Under the pieces are notes generated by a model, which saw nothing but the letters and a program-made list of their open reading frames with translations, made no database searches and had not been told where the DNA came from. A stretch of 64,000 bases of DNA. It comes from Aeriscardovia sp. (GTDB lineage: Bacteria > Actinomycetota > Actinomycetes > Actinomycetales > Bifidobacteriaceae). The DNA is taken from positions 1 to 64,000 of the forward strand of contig JAFRAT010000011.1 in assembly GCA_017405305.1 (NCBI GenBank), written 5' to 3'. Position numbers and translations under genes: made by a program. Shown in pieces: positions 43,888 through 52,195 of this stretch. Every line of letters begins with the position of its first letter. Position 1 is the stretch's first letter.

Positions 43888-44133
43888 TCACTCGGCGTCG
43901 TTGGACGCAGCGTCGCCGGATGCGTCAGCTGGCTTGTCAGTATCTTTGCCGCCCTTGGCGTCGTCGGGGTTGAGGCCGAGATCGACCGGGAAGGAGCTGT
44001 TCTCCCATGGCTCTTCCCACGGATCATACTTCGGGTTGCGCTGCTTGTAGACGTAGTAGCAGATGCCGCCCACGAGCAGGGCGCCGAAGATGTAGGCGAG
44101 GAACTTCCAGAACTTCGAGGATGACTTCTTCAT
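43888..44133 (-). CDS. Small single-helix membrane protein
   Basis: An 81-residue protein with a basic N-terminus (MKKSSSKFWK), one membrane helix (FLAYIFGALLVGGICYYVYK) and an acidic, Asp/Glu/Pro-rich external or cytoplasmic tail including DPWEEPWENS. GAAGGAG precedes the ATG. It resembles short actinobacterial membrane proteins of unknown function found near division genes. Its strong terminator supports a discrete transcript. Confidence 0.75.
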   Translation of the reverse strand: MKKSSSKFWKFLAYIFGALLVGGICYYVYKQRNPKYDPWEEPWENSSFPVDLGLNPDDAKGGKDTDKPADASGDAASNDAE

Positions 44134-44286
44134 GATGGGCTCCTTCTCGACTGCGAGTGTATCTCCCTCCTATACTATCGGTTCCACTGCGATTTCGCTG
44201 CGTGCATCAGGATTCGTCGCGCTTCCTCGTGTCCGCGAATGCGTCCGTTTTTCCCCGTCCGTCGCCTCGCGTTCTACAGTGGACGC

Positions 44287-45093
44287 ATGTCTGTGCGGCA
44301 GCGGAAACGACGGTGGGGACGGCGAAGCGGCGGCGGCCCGGCACAGGGCGGCGCTTTTGACCGGCTCAGCTGCCGGTGGAGGTCCGGCCGGCCTGTCGTG
44401 ACCGGCGCGATCACAGCCACGTGCGTCGCTGTCTGGATTGTGGAGATGGTGCTGTGCCGCGGCGGCTTCCGTGTCGCTTTCGACGTCTTCGTCGTCAATG
44501 GCGCCTTCACGCCGCTGCTGTTCCACGTCAAGCCGTGGACGGCGCTGACCATGATGTTCCTCCACGCGCCGAACCTGTGGCATCTGCTGTTCAACATGGT
44601 GGCGCTGTGGCTGGTGGGTCCGGTCGTCGAGAGGATGGTCGGCCACTGGCAGTACCTCTGCCTCTACCTGGTTTGCGGCCTCGGAGGGGACCTGGGGTTG
44701 ATGGCGTGGGCGTCGCTGCCGGTAGCGTCGGGCGAAGTCGTCTCCGCGTACGGGGCGTCGGGCGCGATCATGGGGCTGTTCGGCGCGCTGCTGGTGATGT
44801 ACAAGCGGTCCGGAATTCAGATCCGCTCGTTGGTCATCCTGGTGATTATCCTGCTGGCCGAGCCGCTGCTGTACGACGACATCGCCTGGCAGGTGCACGT
44901 CGGCGGGCTGGCCGTCGGGCTGCTGATGGCCGTGCTGCTGGCCGGCCATGTCCCGGGCTTGGCGCGCTTGACCTGGCGGAAGCGGACGGTTCTGGTCGAC
45001 GCCGTCGTGGCTGTGGCGATCGTCGTCGCGCTCGTCGCGTTGGGCTGGCGGCTGGCGTTGCCGGTCCTGGCGACTCCGGGCGTCTCGGCGTAG
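44287..45093 (+). CDS. Rhomboid family intramembrane serine protease
   Basis: A 268-residue six-helix protease. The catalytic dyad is complete: Ser158 in AYGASGAIMGL and His204 in WQVHVGGLAVG. The upstream HLLFNMVALWLVG motif with Asn103 and the L1-loop WTALTMMFLHAP are typical. It cleaves membrane-anchored substrates in the bilayer; substrates are unknown. The ATG at 44287 is my choice; the frame is open to 44239 and there is no strong ribosome site. A leaderless or weakly translated mRNA is possible. Confidence 0.88.
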   Translation: MSVRQRKRRWGRRSGGGPAQGGAFDRLSCRWRSGRPVVTGAITATCVAVWIVEMVLCRGGFRVAFDVFVVNGAFTPLLFHVKPWTALTMMFLHAPNLWHLLFNMVALWLVGPVVERMVGHWQYLCLYLVCGLGGDLGLMAWASLPVASGEVVSAYGASGAIMGLFGALLVMYKRSGIQIRSLVILVIILLAEPLLYDDIAWQVHVGGLAVGLLMAVLLAGHVPGLARLTWRKRTVLVDAVVAVAIVVALVALGWRLALPVLATPGVSA

Positions 45094-45285
45094 GAAGCGC
45101 TCCCTACTCGCGCGAGGGAGATGCCGCCGTTTTCCTGAAGGATGTCCGCGCTCCTGCTCCGTATGTTTCTTTTACTGTTTGTCGGTTTTGTAAGAGCCTT
45201 TCGCAAGATGGCTTGTTTTCCCGTCGCTCCGTGCATACTGGTGGAGCTTTTTGGTAAATTCGTCTAACAATCTCGAGGGGGAGAC

Positions 45286-46689
45286 ATGACTGACAGGGAC
45301 GCGGCGGCCGCCGGCGCGATGCCGCAGAAGACTCCGATGCCATGGGGTTTGTACGTCGTTGGAGCGTTGGGCGGTCTGCTCTTCGGCTTCGACACCGGCG
45401 TGATCTCCGGCGCCGGCCCGATCGTCCAATCCGACTGGGGCCTCGACGCCGCGCAGCTCGGCTTCATCACTGCGTCCGTGCTCATCGGCTCCATGGTCGG
45501 CGCTCTGTCCGCCGGCAGGCTCTCCGACCGTTTCGGCCGCAAGAAGCTCTTCGTCGTCTCGGCCATCGTCTTCATCGTCGGTGGCATCGGCCTCATGTTC
45601 TCCCAGAACTTCGCGGCCATGTCGATCTTCCGCATCATCCTCGGCTTCGCCATCGGCACCACATCCACGTTGACGCCGACCTACCTCGTCGAGCTCAGCG
45701 ACAAGGGGCACCGCGGTTCCATCGCGTCCATGTTCCAGCTGATGATCACGATCGGCATCGAAGTCGCGTACTTCATCAACCTCGCCTTCCTGCATTGCAA
45801 CGCCGCCGGCCTGGCCAACTGGCGCTGGATGTTCGGTTCCGAGCTCCTGCCGGCTGCCATCCTCATGATTGGCTCCATCGTGCTGCCGGAATCCCCACGT
45901 TGGCTCGTCAAGGAAGGCCGCGTCGAAGAAGCCGGCTCCGTGCTCCTCGGCCGTCTGCACCGCACCGCCGACGCCGCCAAGGCCGAGCTTGCCGACATTC
46001 AGGCCGTGCTCGCCAAGGATCCAGGCCAGGGCACCTTCAAGGAGGTCTTCAAGACCTCCGGCAAGGCCGCGCTCGTCGCCATCCTGCTGATGTTCTTCCA
46101 GCAGCTCGTCGGCATCAACGCCATCATCTATTTCACCCCGAAGATCTTCGAGTCCTCTTTCCATTTCGACGCCTCCAACGCCATCTGGATTTCCATCGGC
46201 ATCGGCGCGGTCAACGTCGTCTCCACGATCGTGGCCACCAAACTCATGGACAAGTTCGGCCGCAAGTCCTGGCTGATCTTCGGTTCCATCGTCATGTGCG
46301 TCGCGTTCGCCGTCATCATCGTCGTCGATCTCGTCTTCGGCACCAGTAGCATAGCCGCCGCCGTTATCACGATGATCTTCATCGCCATTTTCATCATCGG
46401 CTTCGCCGTGTCCTGGGGTCCGATCTGCTGGATCCTCATCAGCGAGATCTTCCCGCTGAAGGTCCGCGGCGTGGGAACCTCCATCGGCTCCGCCGCCAAC
46501 TGGATCGGTGACTTCCTCGTCTCCCAGTTCTTCACGATGATTCTGGCCGCTTGCCATAACAACATCGCCGTGCCGTTCATCATCTTCTTCTGCTTCGCGT
46601 TCCTGTCCATCTTCTTCGTCAAGTTCATGGTTCCGGAAACCCGCGGCCGTTCCCTCGAACAAATCGAGGAGGACGCCATGGGGAAGTGA
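45286..46689 (+). CDS. MFS sugar porter (D-xylose/glucose:H+ symporter type)
   Basis: A 467-residue transporter with twelve helices. Sugar-porter signatures are GGLLFGFDTGVISGA in helix 1, GRLSDRFGRKK in the loop 2-3, PESPRWLVKEGR after helix 6, QQLVGINAIIYF in helix 7 and VPETRGRSLEQIE at the C-terminus. It is therefore predicted to import a monosaccharide with protons. AGGGGGAG precedes the ATG. It is not linked to sugar-metabolism genes here. Codon use is strongly biased (GGC, ATC, TTC), suggesting high expression. A good terminator follows. Confidence 0.93.
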   Translation: MTDRDAAAAGAMPQKTPMPWGLYVVGALGGLLFGFDTGVISGAGPIVQSDWGLDAAQLGFITASVLIGSMVGALSAGRLSDRFGRKKLFVVSAIVFIVGGIGLMFSQNFAAMSIFRIILGFAIGTTSTLTPTYLVELSDKGHRGSIASMFQLMITIGIEVAYFINLAFLHCNAAGLANWRWMFGSELLPAAILMIGSIVLPESPRWLVKEGRVEEAGSVLLGRLHRTADAAKAELADIQAVLAKDPGQGTFKEVFKTSGKAALVAILLMFFQQLVGINAIIYFTPKIFESSFHFDASNAIWISIGIGAVNVVSTIVATKLMDKFGRKSWLIFGSIVMCVAFAVIIVVDLVFGTSSIAAAVITMIFIAIFIIGFAVSWGPICWILISEIFPLKVRGVGTSIGSAANWIGDFLVSQFFTMILAACHNNIAVPFIIFFCFAFLSIFFVKFMVPETRGRSLEQIEEDAMGK

Positions 46690-46720
46690 CCGCAGTGGCT
46701 TTTCAGCTTGTTGCTTTTCC

Positions 46721-46761
46721 GGGAAGGGCGCCGCCGGATTCATTCCGGCAGCGCCCTTCCC
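46721..46761 (+). terminator. Terminator after the sugar porter
   Basis: GGGAAGGGCGC (46721-46731) pairs with GCGCCCTTCCC (46751-46761); inside, GCCGGA pairs with TCCGGC after a C-A mismatch. GTTTCCGTTC follows. Confidence 0.8.
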
Positions 46762-46866
46762 GTTTCCGTTCCGAGGCTGCTGTCAGAAAGAGGATCCTAG
46801 GATGGTCCGGTACCGCAGAACTTTTTCGCGTCCGGACGGGCGTGGCCGATCGGAGGAGACGAGGAC

Positions 46867-47079
46867 ATGGGCAGCCATCGCACAGAACGGATGTCAAAAA
46901 GGGCGTTACGCCAGACCAATTGGCTCAGGCTGTGGGCTTTCTTCGTGGCCGCGCTCGCCTTTGCTTATCTCGGAGGCTACACGACGATGAGCGAGTGGCT
47001 GGCGAGCAAGCCGGTAAGCGGCGGCATCAGCGCTTTCGTCTGCTGCATCGTCTGCATCGTCCTCGCTGCCACGGCGTAG
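46867..47079 (+). CDS. Small hypothetical membrane protein
   Basis: A 70-residue ORF with a basic, hydrophilic first 22 residues, then two hydrophobic helices (LRLWAFFVAALAFAYLGGYT and ISAFVCCIVCIVLAATA) joined by a short loop, MSEWLASKPVSGG. GAGGAGACGAGG lies before the ATG. No family is recognised. It fills the space between the porter terminator and the convergent crgA gene, and the hydropathy pattern argues for a real protein. Confidence 0.55.
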   Translation: MGSHRTERMSKRALRQTNWLRLWAFFVAALAFAYLGGYTTMSEWLASKPVSGGISAFVCCIVCIVLAATA

Positions 47080-47182
47080 GGCAGTGGCGACAACATTGGA
47101 GGTCGCTTCGCCGCGGGACCGATAGCGCGTGGCAAAGCCACGGGAAGCGGACGCCCCTCCGTATGCTTTGTTGTGTCTGCGC

Positions 47183-47665
47183 TCAGTTCCACCACATCGT
47201 CATGATGAAGCCGATGAGCATAAGGCCGAAGCCGATGAGCAGATTCCAGTTGCCGATCGTCGGAATCGGGTAGCTGCCGCCGGTGAGGTAGTTCACCACA
47301 ACCCACAACAGGCCGATGACAAGCAGCGCGACGAACACCGGAACGAACCAGCGGGAGTTGGTCTTCGCGCCCTTGATGGACTTCTGGACACGCTTGTTGT
47401 TGTCGGCTTCGCGCGTCATAAGACGCTGCATGTTCTTGGGCATGTCCTTGGCGTCCGCGTCCGAGCCGAGAATCGCCGCGACCTTGTCAAGAGAGACGCC
47501 GCTCTCGTTGTCCGTGCTGGCGGCGTCGGAGCCGTCGTCATTTCCCGCGGCGGAGTCCTCGATAGCGGTCGCGACAGCGTCCGTCGGGGTTTCCGTGGCG
47601 GCGACGCGCTCTTCCACGCTGTCCGCGATGTTCTCCGCTTCGACGGTCTCGTCGTTCTGGGCCAT
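47183..47665 (-). CDS. crgA: Cell division protein CrgA
   Basis: A 160-residue member of the CrgA family, a small two-helix membrane protein that bridges FtsZ/FtsI and peptidoglycan synthesis in actinobacteria. The C-terminal CrgA domain (from about residue 95) shows SRWFVPVFVALLVIGLLWVVVNY, PIPTIGNWNLLIGF and the terminal LMLIGFIMTMWW. The first 95 residues are acidic and variable. The ATG at 47665 follows GGAGA; a frame extension to 47716 is rejected. In actinobacteria crgA lies beside the pknB cluster, as here. Confidence 0.93.
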   Translation of the reverse strand: MAQNDETVEAENIADSVEERVAATETPTDAVATAIEDSAAGNDDGSDAASTDNESGVSLDKVAAILGSDADAKDMPKNMQRLMTREADNNKRVQKSIKGAKTNSRWFVPVFVALLVIGLLWVVVNYLTGGSYPIPTIGNWNLLIGFGLMLIGFIMTMWWN

Positions 47666-47846
47666 GGGATCTCCTTCGCGTGTGCGTACAACGATAACAG
47701 TGTAATGGCACCTCATGGACTTCAGCGTCGGCCCTTTCTCGGTTTTCGCTGCGTGCCGACAGGGAAAGTTCTCCGTGGTCTGTCATAATGGACGGGAATA
47801 TCTTCAAAACGGTTGTGGATATCCTCAGTACGTTGAAGGGGATTCA

Positions 47847-49052
47847 GTGGCAAAGGGAACGCGGGTGGCATCTGACGGCGCTGTCGGGACGGCGGCCAGG
47901 AAACAGCGGATTTCCGTGGGTGACAGCGTGATCGGTATCATCGGGGAGATTCTTCTGACGGTCGCTGTGCTGTGCGGCCTCTACATCGTCTGGCAGCTGT
48001 GGTGGACAGGCGTCGTGTCGGAACAGGAACAGAACAGCCAGATCGCGTCGTCGTCCTGGGTGACGCCGGGTAGCGTGGACGGGTCGTACAAAGTTGCGCA
48101 ACCGCAGAAGGGCGATCCGCCGGTCCTGCCGGACAACGCGCCGACGGGTGCTGTGCTGGGTCAGATGTACATCCCGCGCTTCAGCCACGAGTACAAGCGC
48201 CTCATCGTGCAGGGCACGAGCCTCGAGCAGCTCAACCGTCACGGCCTGGGCCACTACCCGCAAACGCCCATGTTCGGCGCGATCGGCAACGCCGCCATCG
48301 CCGGCCACCGCGAGGGCTACGGTTCGCCGCTGGGCGACGTGCTGGAGTTCCGCAAAGGCGACGCCGTCGTCATCCGTACTCAGCAGTACTGGTACGTGTA
48401 CACGTTCCAGAGCTACCGCATCGTGCTGCCCAACGACGTCAGCGTGATTCTGCCGGTGCCGGGTCAGCCGAATGCGCGGCCCACGCAACGGCTGCTGACG
48501 ATGACGACCTGCACGCCGCGCTACGGCACGCCGACGCACCGCTGGGTGGGCGTGTTCATGTTCAAGTACTGGGCCTACGTCAAGGACGGCATCCCGGCGG
48601 AGCTGGCAACGGATGGGGCCAACGGAAGCGTGAACTTCCCGGCGAGCGCGGACAATTGGAGCGAGTACATCCCGCCGCTGCCGACGCTCGTTGAGTGGCT
48701 GGCCGCTGCGTACGTGGCCATCTTTCTCGCGGCGGCATTCGTGTGGAAGTGGCCGCAATGGCGCATCAAGGAGGAGTCTGCGTCCATGTCCCGGATGTCG
48801 CAAAAGGCGCGGGTCCAGCGCCGGAGGAGAGGTCTGAAGAAGGCGCGCAAGCAGCGGACGGTGAGCCTGTACGGCACGCTGCTCAAGCTTCAGCCGGGCG
48901 TGGCGGCCATCCGGTGGATACTGCTGTTGATACTGGTGCTGATCGGCGTCCTGGCGCTGTTCCAATGGGTGTATCCGTGGCTTTCGGAGAACGTGCCGTA
49001 TCTGCGCGAGACATCGAACTACGTGGCGGCCACGACGGCCGTGACTCCGTGA
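47847..49052 (+). CDS. Sortase, class E-type, with additional C-terminal membrane helices
   Basis: A 401-residue transpeptidase that attaches or processes surface proteins. An N-terminal helix (about 25-55) is followed by the sortase barrel with catalytic His154 (AIAGHREGYG), Cys222 (MTTCTPRYGT) and the Arg near 232 (THRWVG). The TTCTPRY motif fits class E sortases of actinobacteria. Unlike the classic form, two more hydrophobic segments lie in the last third (VEWLAAAYVAIFLAAAFVWKW and IRWILLLILVLIGVLALFQWV), with a very basic stretch between. The start is GTG at 47847 with GAAGGGG upstream. It converges with pknB. Confidence 0.88.
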   Translation: MAKGTRVASDGAVGTAARKQRISVGDSVIGIIGEILLTVAVLCGLYIVWQLWWTGVVSEQEQNSQIASSSWVTPGSVDGSYKVAQPQKGDPPVLPDNAPTGAVLGQMYIPRFSHEYKRLIVQGTSLEQLNRHGLGHYPQTPMFGAIGNAAIAGHREGYGSPLGDVLEFRKGDAVVIRTQQYWYVYTFQSYRIVLPNDVSVILPVPGQPNARPTQRLLTMTTCTPRYGTPTHRWVGVFMFKYWAYVKDGIPAELATDGANGSVNFPASADNWSEYIPPLPTLVEWLAAAYVAIFLAAAFVWKWPQWRIKEESASMSRMSQKARVQRRRRGLKKARKQRTVSLYGTLLKLQPGVAAIRWILLLILVLIGVLALFQWVYPWLSENVPYLRETSNYVAATTAVTP

Positions 49053-49058
49053 CGGGTG

Positions 49059-49100
49059 CGCGGACGCACTGAAGCCGTGCCGGGGTTCTGCGCGTCCGCG
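49059..49100. terminator. Hairpin between the sortase and pknB
   Basis: CGCGGACGC (49059-49067) pairs with GCGTCCGCG (49092-49100) around a 24-base loop. GCCTTGTTTCCGTT follows. It lies between convergent genes and may stop both transcripts. Confidence 0.55.
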
Positions 49101-49112
49101 GCCTTGTTTCCG

Positions 49113-51206
49113 TTATTGGCTGTTCGTCGTGGATGACTGGTTGCTGGCCGGCGTCTTGGCGCTGGGCGACGAGCCTGTGGAGGAGCCGCTGGCCGTCGAA
49201 CCGGCGTTCGAGGAACTGCCGGAGCCGGAGTCCGGAGTGGCCGGTCTGCTGGGGTTGTTCGGCTGCTGCGCGGTGATGGTGACTGTGGAGCCGGCGTTCA
49301 CGGTACCGCCGTTGCCGAGGTTGGTGTTGTTCGCGCCCGTCACGGAGTCGACGGTCCAGGTGTCCTGCGCATTAGAGGGGTTGACGGCGACTTTGAGGCC
49401 CAGTGCGTTCAGTGCGCTCTTGACGGTGGCAACGCTCTGGCCCGGCAGTCCGGCCGGCACGCTCGTCTGCTGCGGGCCGCTGGAAACAAGCAGCGTGATC
49501 ATTGATCCTTGCGGCACGATGCTGCCGGCGGACGGGTTCGTGCCAATGACGGCGTTGGACGGCACGGTGGAGGAGTTCTGTTGTTGGATGGTCACATTGA
49601 AGCCGGCCTTGATCAGCAGGGATTGGGCGTCGTTCTGGTTTCTGCCGGTGACGTTCGGCACGCTTGTCTCGCCGCTGGAGATGTACAGCATGACGCTGGA
49701 ACCCTCGGGTTCGGACGTTCCGGCGGCCGGGTTCGTGCGTGTCACGTGGTCTTTGGCCACAGTGGCGGAGTTCTCCACGCTGATGGAGCTGACGCTGAAC
49801 CCGGAGGCTTGCAACGCCTGTTTGGCCTGGCTCTGCGTCATGCCGGCGACGTCGGGGATGACGGACGATTCGGGGCCGGAGGAGAACCAGACGGTGATGG
49901 TCGTGCCCTTGGGCACGCTCGTGCCGCCAGCTGGGTCCTGCTTGATGAAGGTGCCTTTGGGTTTGTCGGTGTTCGGGTCCTGTTGGGCCTTGAACGTCAG
50001 GCCGGCCGCCTGGATCTTCTCCTGCGCGGTCGTCTCGCTCATGCCGGCGGTGATGGTCGGCACGGTGACGTTCCGCGTCTGGTCGACGGCGAACCACACG
50101 CCGGTGGCAACGAGAGCTGCTGCGATGATGCCTAGGATGATCCATAGCGTGGTGTGGCGCTTTTTGCGCGGTTGTTCCGGCTCCTTCTCGGCGGTGGCCG
50201 TGGGAGCGGCGGCCTGGCGTCCGAAGGCCTGCGTGGAGGCGATGGGCGCCGTCGCGGACGTCATGGGGGACATCGCTGTTGTCTCGGCGCCGCGAGCGGC
50301 CCCGAGATCCGTCAGTGGGTTGTAACCCTCGGCCGCGATCCGTCCGCCGTTCATGATGGCGAGAATGTCGTGCTTGAACTCGGCGGCGGTCGCGTAGCGG
50401 TTTTGGCGGTCCTTGGCCATGGACTTGGCGATGACGGAGTCCCAGATCTTGGGCAGGCCCGGCACGATGGCGCTGGGCGGCGTGGCCACTTGGGACACGT
50501 GCTGGTAAGCGATGGCGACGGGGGAGTCGCCGGTGAACGGCGGACGGCCCGTGAGCATCTCGTAGAGCACGCAGCCGGCGGAGTAGAGGTCGGAACGCAT
50601 GTCGACGGTCTCTCCGCGGGCCTGCTCCGGGGAAAGGTACTGGGCCGTGCCCACGACGCCTTGCGACTGCGTCATGGTGGTGGCGGAATCGTCCAGCGCG
50701 CGGGCGATGCCGAAGTCCATGACCTTGACCACGCCCTGGTCGCTGATCATGATGTTGCCCGGCTTGATATCGCGATGGATGATGCCCATGCGGTGCGAGT
50801 ACTCGAGGGCGTTGAGCACGCCGACGATGATCTGTTCGGAGTCGCGCTGGCTGAGCGCTCCGTTCTCTTTGATGATGTCGCGCAGGGTCTGGCCCTTGAC
50901 GTACTCCATGACGATGTACGGGGCCTTCTCGACCGTACCGTCGGGGTTGGCGAGGGTCTCCTCGCCGGTGTCGTAGATGGAGACGATGTTCGGGTTGTTC
51001 AACTGCGCGACGGAGTGGGCTTCGCGGTGGAAGCGGGCGAGGAACACCTGGTCGTCGGCCAGGTCAGAGCGCATGATCTTAATGGCGACTTGCCGGTCGA
51101 GCCGCGTGTCGGTTCCCAAATGCACTTCCGCCATGCCGCCATGGCCGATGGCCGGACCGACCTTGTAGCGGCCCTGGGCGAGCGTCTCGGGGATGTATTG
51201 ACTCAT
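49113..51206 (-). CDS. pknB: Ser/Thr protein kinase PknB with PASTA repeats
   Basis: A 697-residue receptor kinase that senses muropeptides/lipid II and phosphorylates division and wall-synthesis proteins. The kinase domain (1-280) is intact: GHGGMAEVHLG, Lys near 41 (QVAIKIMR), HRDIKPGN, DFGIAR and the activation loop with ATTMTQSQGVVGTAQYLSPEQ. A membrane helix (TTLWIILGIIAAALVATGVWF) is followed by four extracellular PASTA repeats, the last one degenerate, and a Ser-rich tail. Its start overlaps the pknA stop (ATGA). It is the last gene of the fhaA-to-pknB operon. Confidence 0.97.
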   Translation of the reverse strand: MSQYIPETLAQGRYKVGPAIGHGGMAEVHLGTDTRLDRQVAIKIMRSDLADDQVFLARFHREAHSVAQLNNPNIVSIYDTGEETLANPDGTVEKAPYIVMEYVKGQTLRDIIKENGALSQRDSEQIIVGVLNALEYSHRMGIIHRDIKPGNIMISDQGVVKVMDFGIARALDDSATTMTQSQGVVGTAQYLSPEQARGETVDMRSDLYSAGCVLYEMLTGRPPFTGDSPVAIAYQHVSQVATPPSAIVPGLPKIWDSVIAKSMAKDRQNRYATAAEFKHDILAIMNGGRIAAEGYNPLTDLGAARGAETTAMSPMTSATAPIASTQAFGRQAAAPTATAEKEPEQPRKKRHTTLWIILGIIAAALVATGVWFAVDQTRNVTVPTITAGMSETTAQEKIQAAGLTFKAQQDPNTDKPKGTFIKQDPAGGTSVPKGTTITVWFSSGPESSVIPDVAGMTQSQAKQALQASGFSVSSISVENSATVAKDHVTRTNPAAGTSEPEGSSVMLYISSGETSVPNVTGRNQNDAQSLLIKAGFNVTIQQQNSSTVPSNAVIGTNPSAGSIVPQGSMITLLVSSGPQQTSVPAGLPGQSVATVKSALNALGLKVAVNPSNAQDTWTVDSVTGANNTNLGNGGTVNAGSTVTITAQQPNNPSRPATPDSGSGSSSNAGSTASGSSTGSSPSAKTPASNQSSTTNSQ

Positions 51207-52195
51207 CGCGCTTGTTCCTCTCTGAAATGGTCAGTCGGCCTGTCCTGCAGCAAACGGTATCCTTCGCCGGCTTGCGAATGAATGTGGTATCTGATTCTGT
51301 GCGGGGTGCTGCGCACTCTGCGGGTCGTCCGGAGCGCTTCGGGGACGGCGGGGAAGGTTCCTGTTTCCGCGTCGAGGATCTCGCGTTCCAGCCGGCTGAA
51401 GTCGCCGGAGACCTCCAGCGCGTTCCGCGGGCGTTGGTCCGGGTTCTTTTCGAGCATCCGCATCACGTAGGCGGCGAGGCGGGGATCGACGTCGTCCGGC
51501 AGGGGCGGCACAGGGTCGTTGACTTGTGCGGCCGCGATGTCGACGGGAGTTGCGCCGGTGAACGGGCGGCGTCCCGCCAGCCCCTCGTAAGCTACGATCC
51601 CCAGGGAATAGATGTCCGACTGGGGTGTGGCCTGTCGGCCCTGCGCTTGCTCAGGCGAGATGTACTGCGCGGTGCCCACGACCATGCCGTCCTGGGTGAT
51701 CTGCGCCTGGTTGGCCGAGTAGCTGACGCCGAAATCGGTGATTTTCACCTCGCCGGACTCCGACACCATGATGTTGGCTGGCTTGACGTCGCGGTGGATG
51801 ACGCCGTGCGAATGCGCGACGTACAGTCCGCGGGCCGCCTGGATGAGGATGGGGATGAGCCGTGACGCCGGGATGCGCCCTTCCTCGCGGTAGATCTGCG
51901 CCAGCGAAGGGCTGGGCACGTACTCCATGATGAGGAAGCCGATGCCGTCGTGCTCGTAGTACTCGAAGAGCGCGGCGATGTTGGGGTGGGCAAGGTTGGC
52001 GGAGTTGTGCGCTTCCGCGCGCAGGCGCGCCAGGCGGCTGCGCGCGTTCATCAGATCAGAGCGCAGAGCCTTGATGGCCACGACGCGGCCGAGTTCGAGG
52101 TCGTACGCTTTCCAGACCTCGCCCATCCCGCCTTTGGCGATGCGCTTGTCGAGCCGGTAGCGGCGATGGATGATCTGGCCTTCAATCAGTTTCAT
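51203..52195 (-). CDS. pknA: Ser/Thr protein kinase PknA
   Basis: A 330-residue kinase with intact motifs: KGGMGEVWKAY, VAIKALRSD, HRDVKPANIM, DFGVSYS and GTAQYISPEQAQG. The protein ends after a short basic region (RVRSTPHRIRYHIHSQ) with no membrane helix or sensor domain, unlike M. tuberculosis PknA; it is probably cytoplasmic and activated by partners such as PknB. The ATG at 52195 overlaps the pbpA stop in ATGA, and its own stop overlaps pknB in ATGA. A longer frame to 52324 lies inside pbpA and is rejected. Confidence 0.95.
   Translation of the reverse strand: MKLIEGQIIHRRYRLDKRIAKGGMGEVWKAYDLELGRVVAIKALRSDLMNARSRLARLRAEAHNSANLAHPNIAALFEYYEHDGIGFLIMEYVPSPSLAQIYREEGRIPASRLIPILIQAARGLYVAHSHGVIHRDVKPANIMVSESGEVKITDFGVSYSANQAQITQDGMVVGTAQYISPEQAQGRQATPQSDIYSLGIVAYEGLAGRRPFTGATPVDIAAAQVNDPVPPLPDDVDPRLAAYVMRMLEKNPDQRPRNALEVSGDFSRLEREILDAETGTFPAVPEALRTTRRVRSTPHRIRYHIHSQAGEGYRLLQDRPTDHFREEQAR

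Noticed and set aside
42674-44050. 458-codon plus-strand frame as a novel protein gene
   Set aside because: It switches through pieces of a frameshifted glycogen phosphorylase, crosses a 22-bp terminator-like hairpin and overlaps the small membrane protein gene on the other strand.
45172-46743. 523-codon minus-strand frame opposite the sugar porter
   Set aside because: It is fully overlapped by an MFS gene with all sugar-porter signatures; the antisense product is low-complexity Asp/Glu/Gly.
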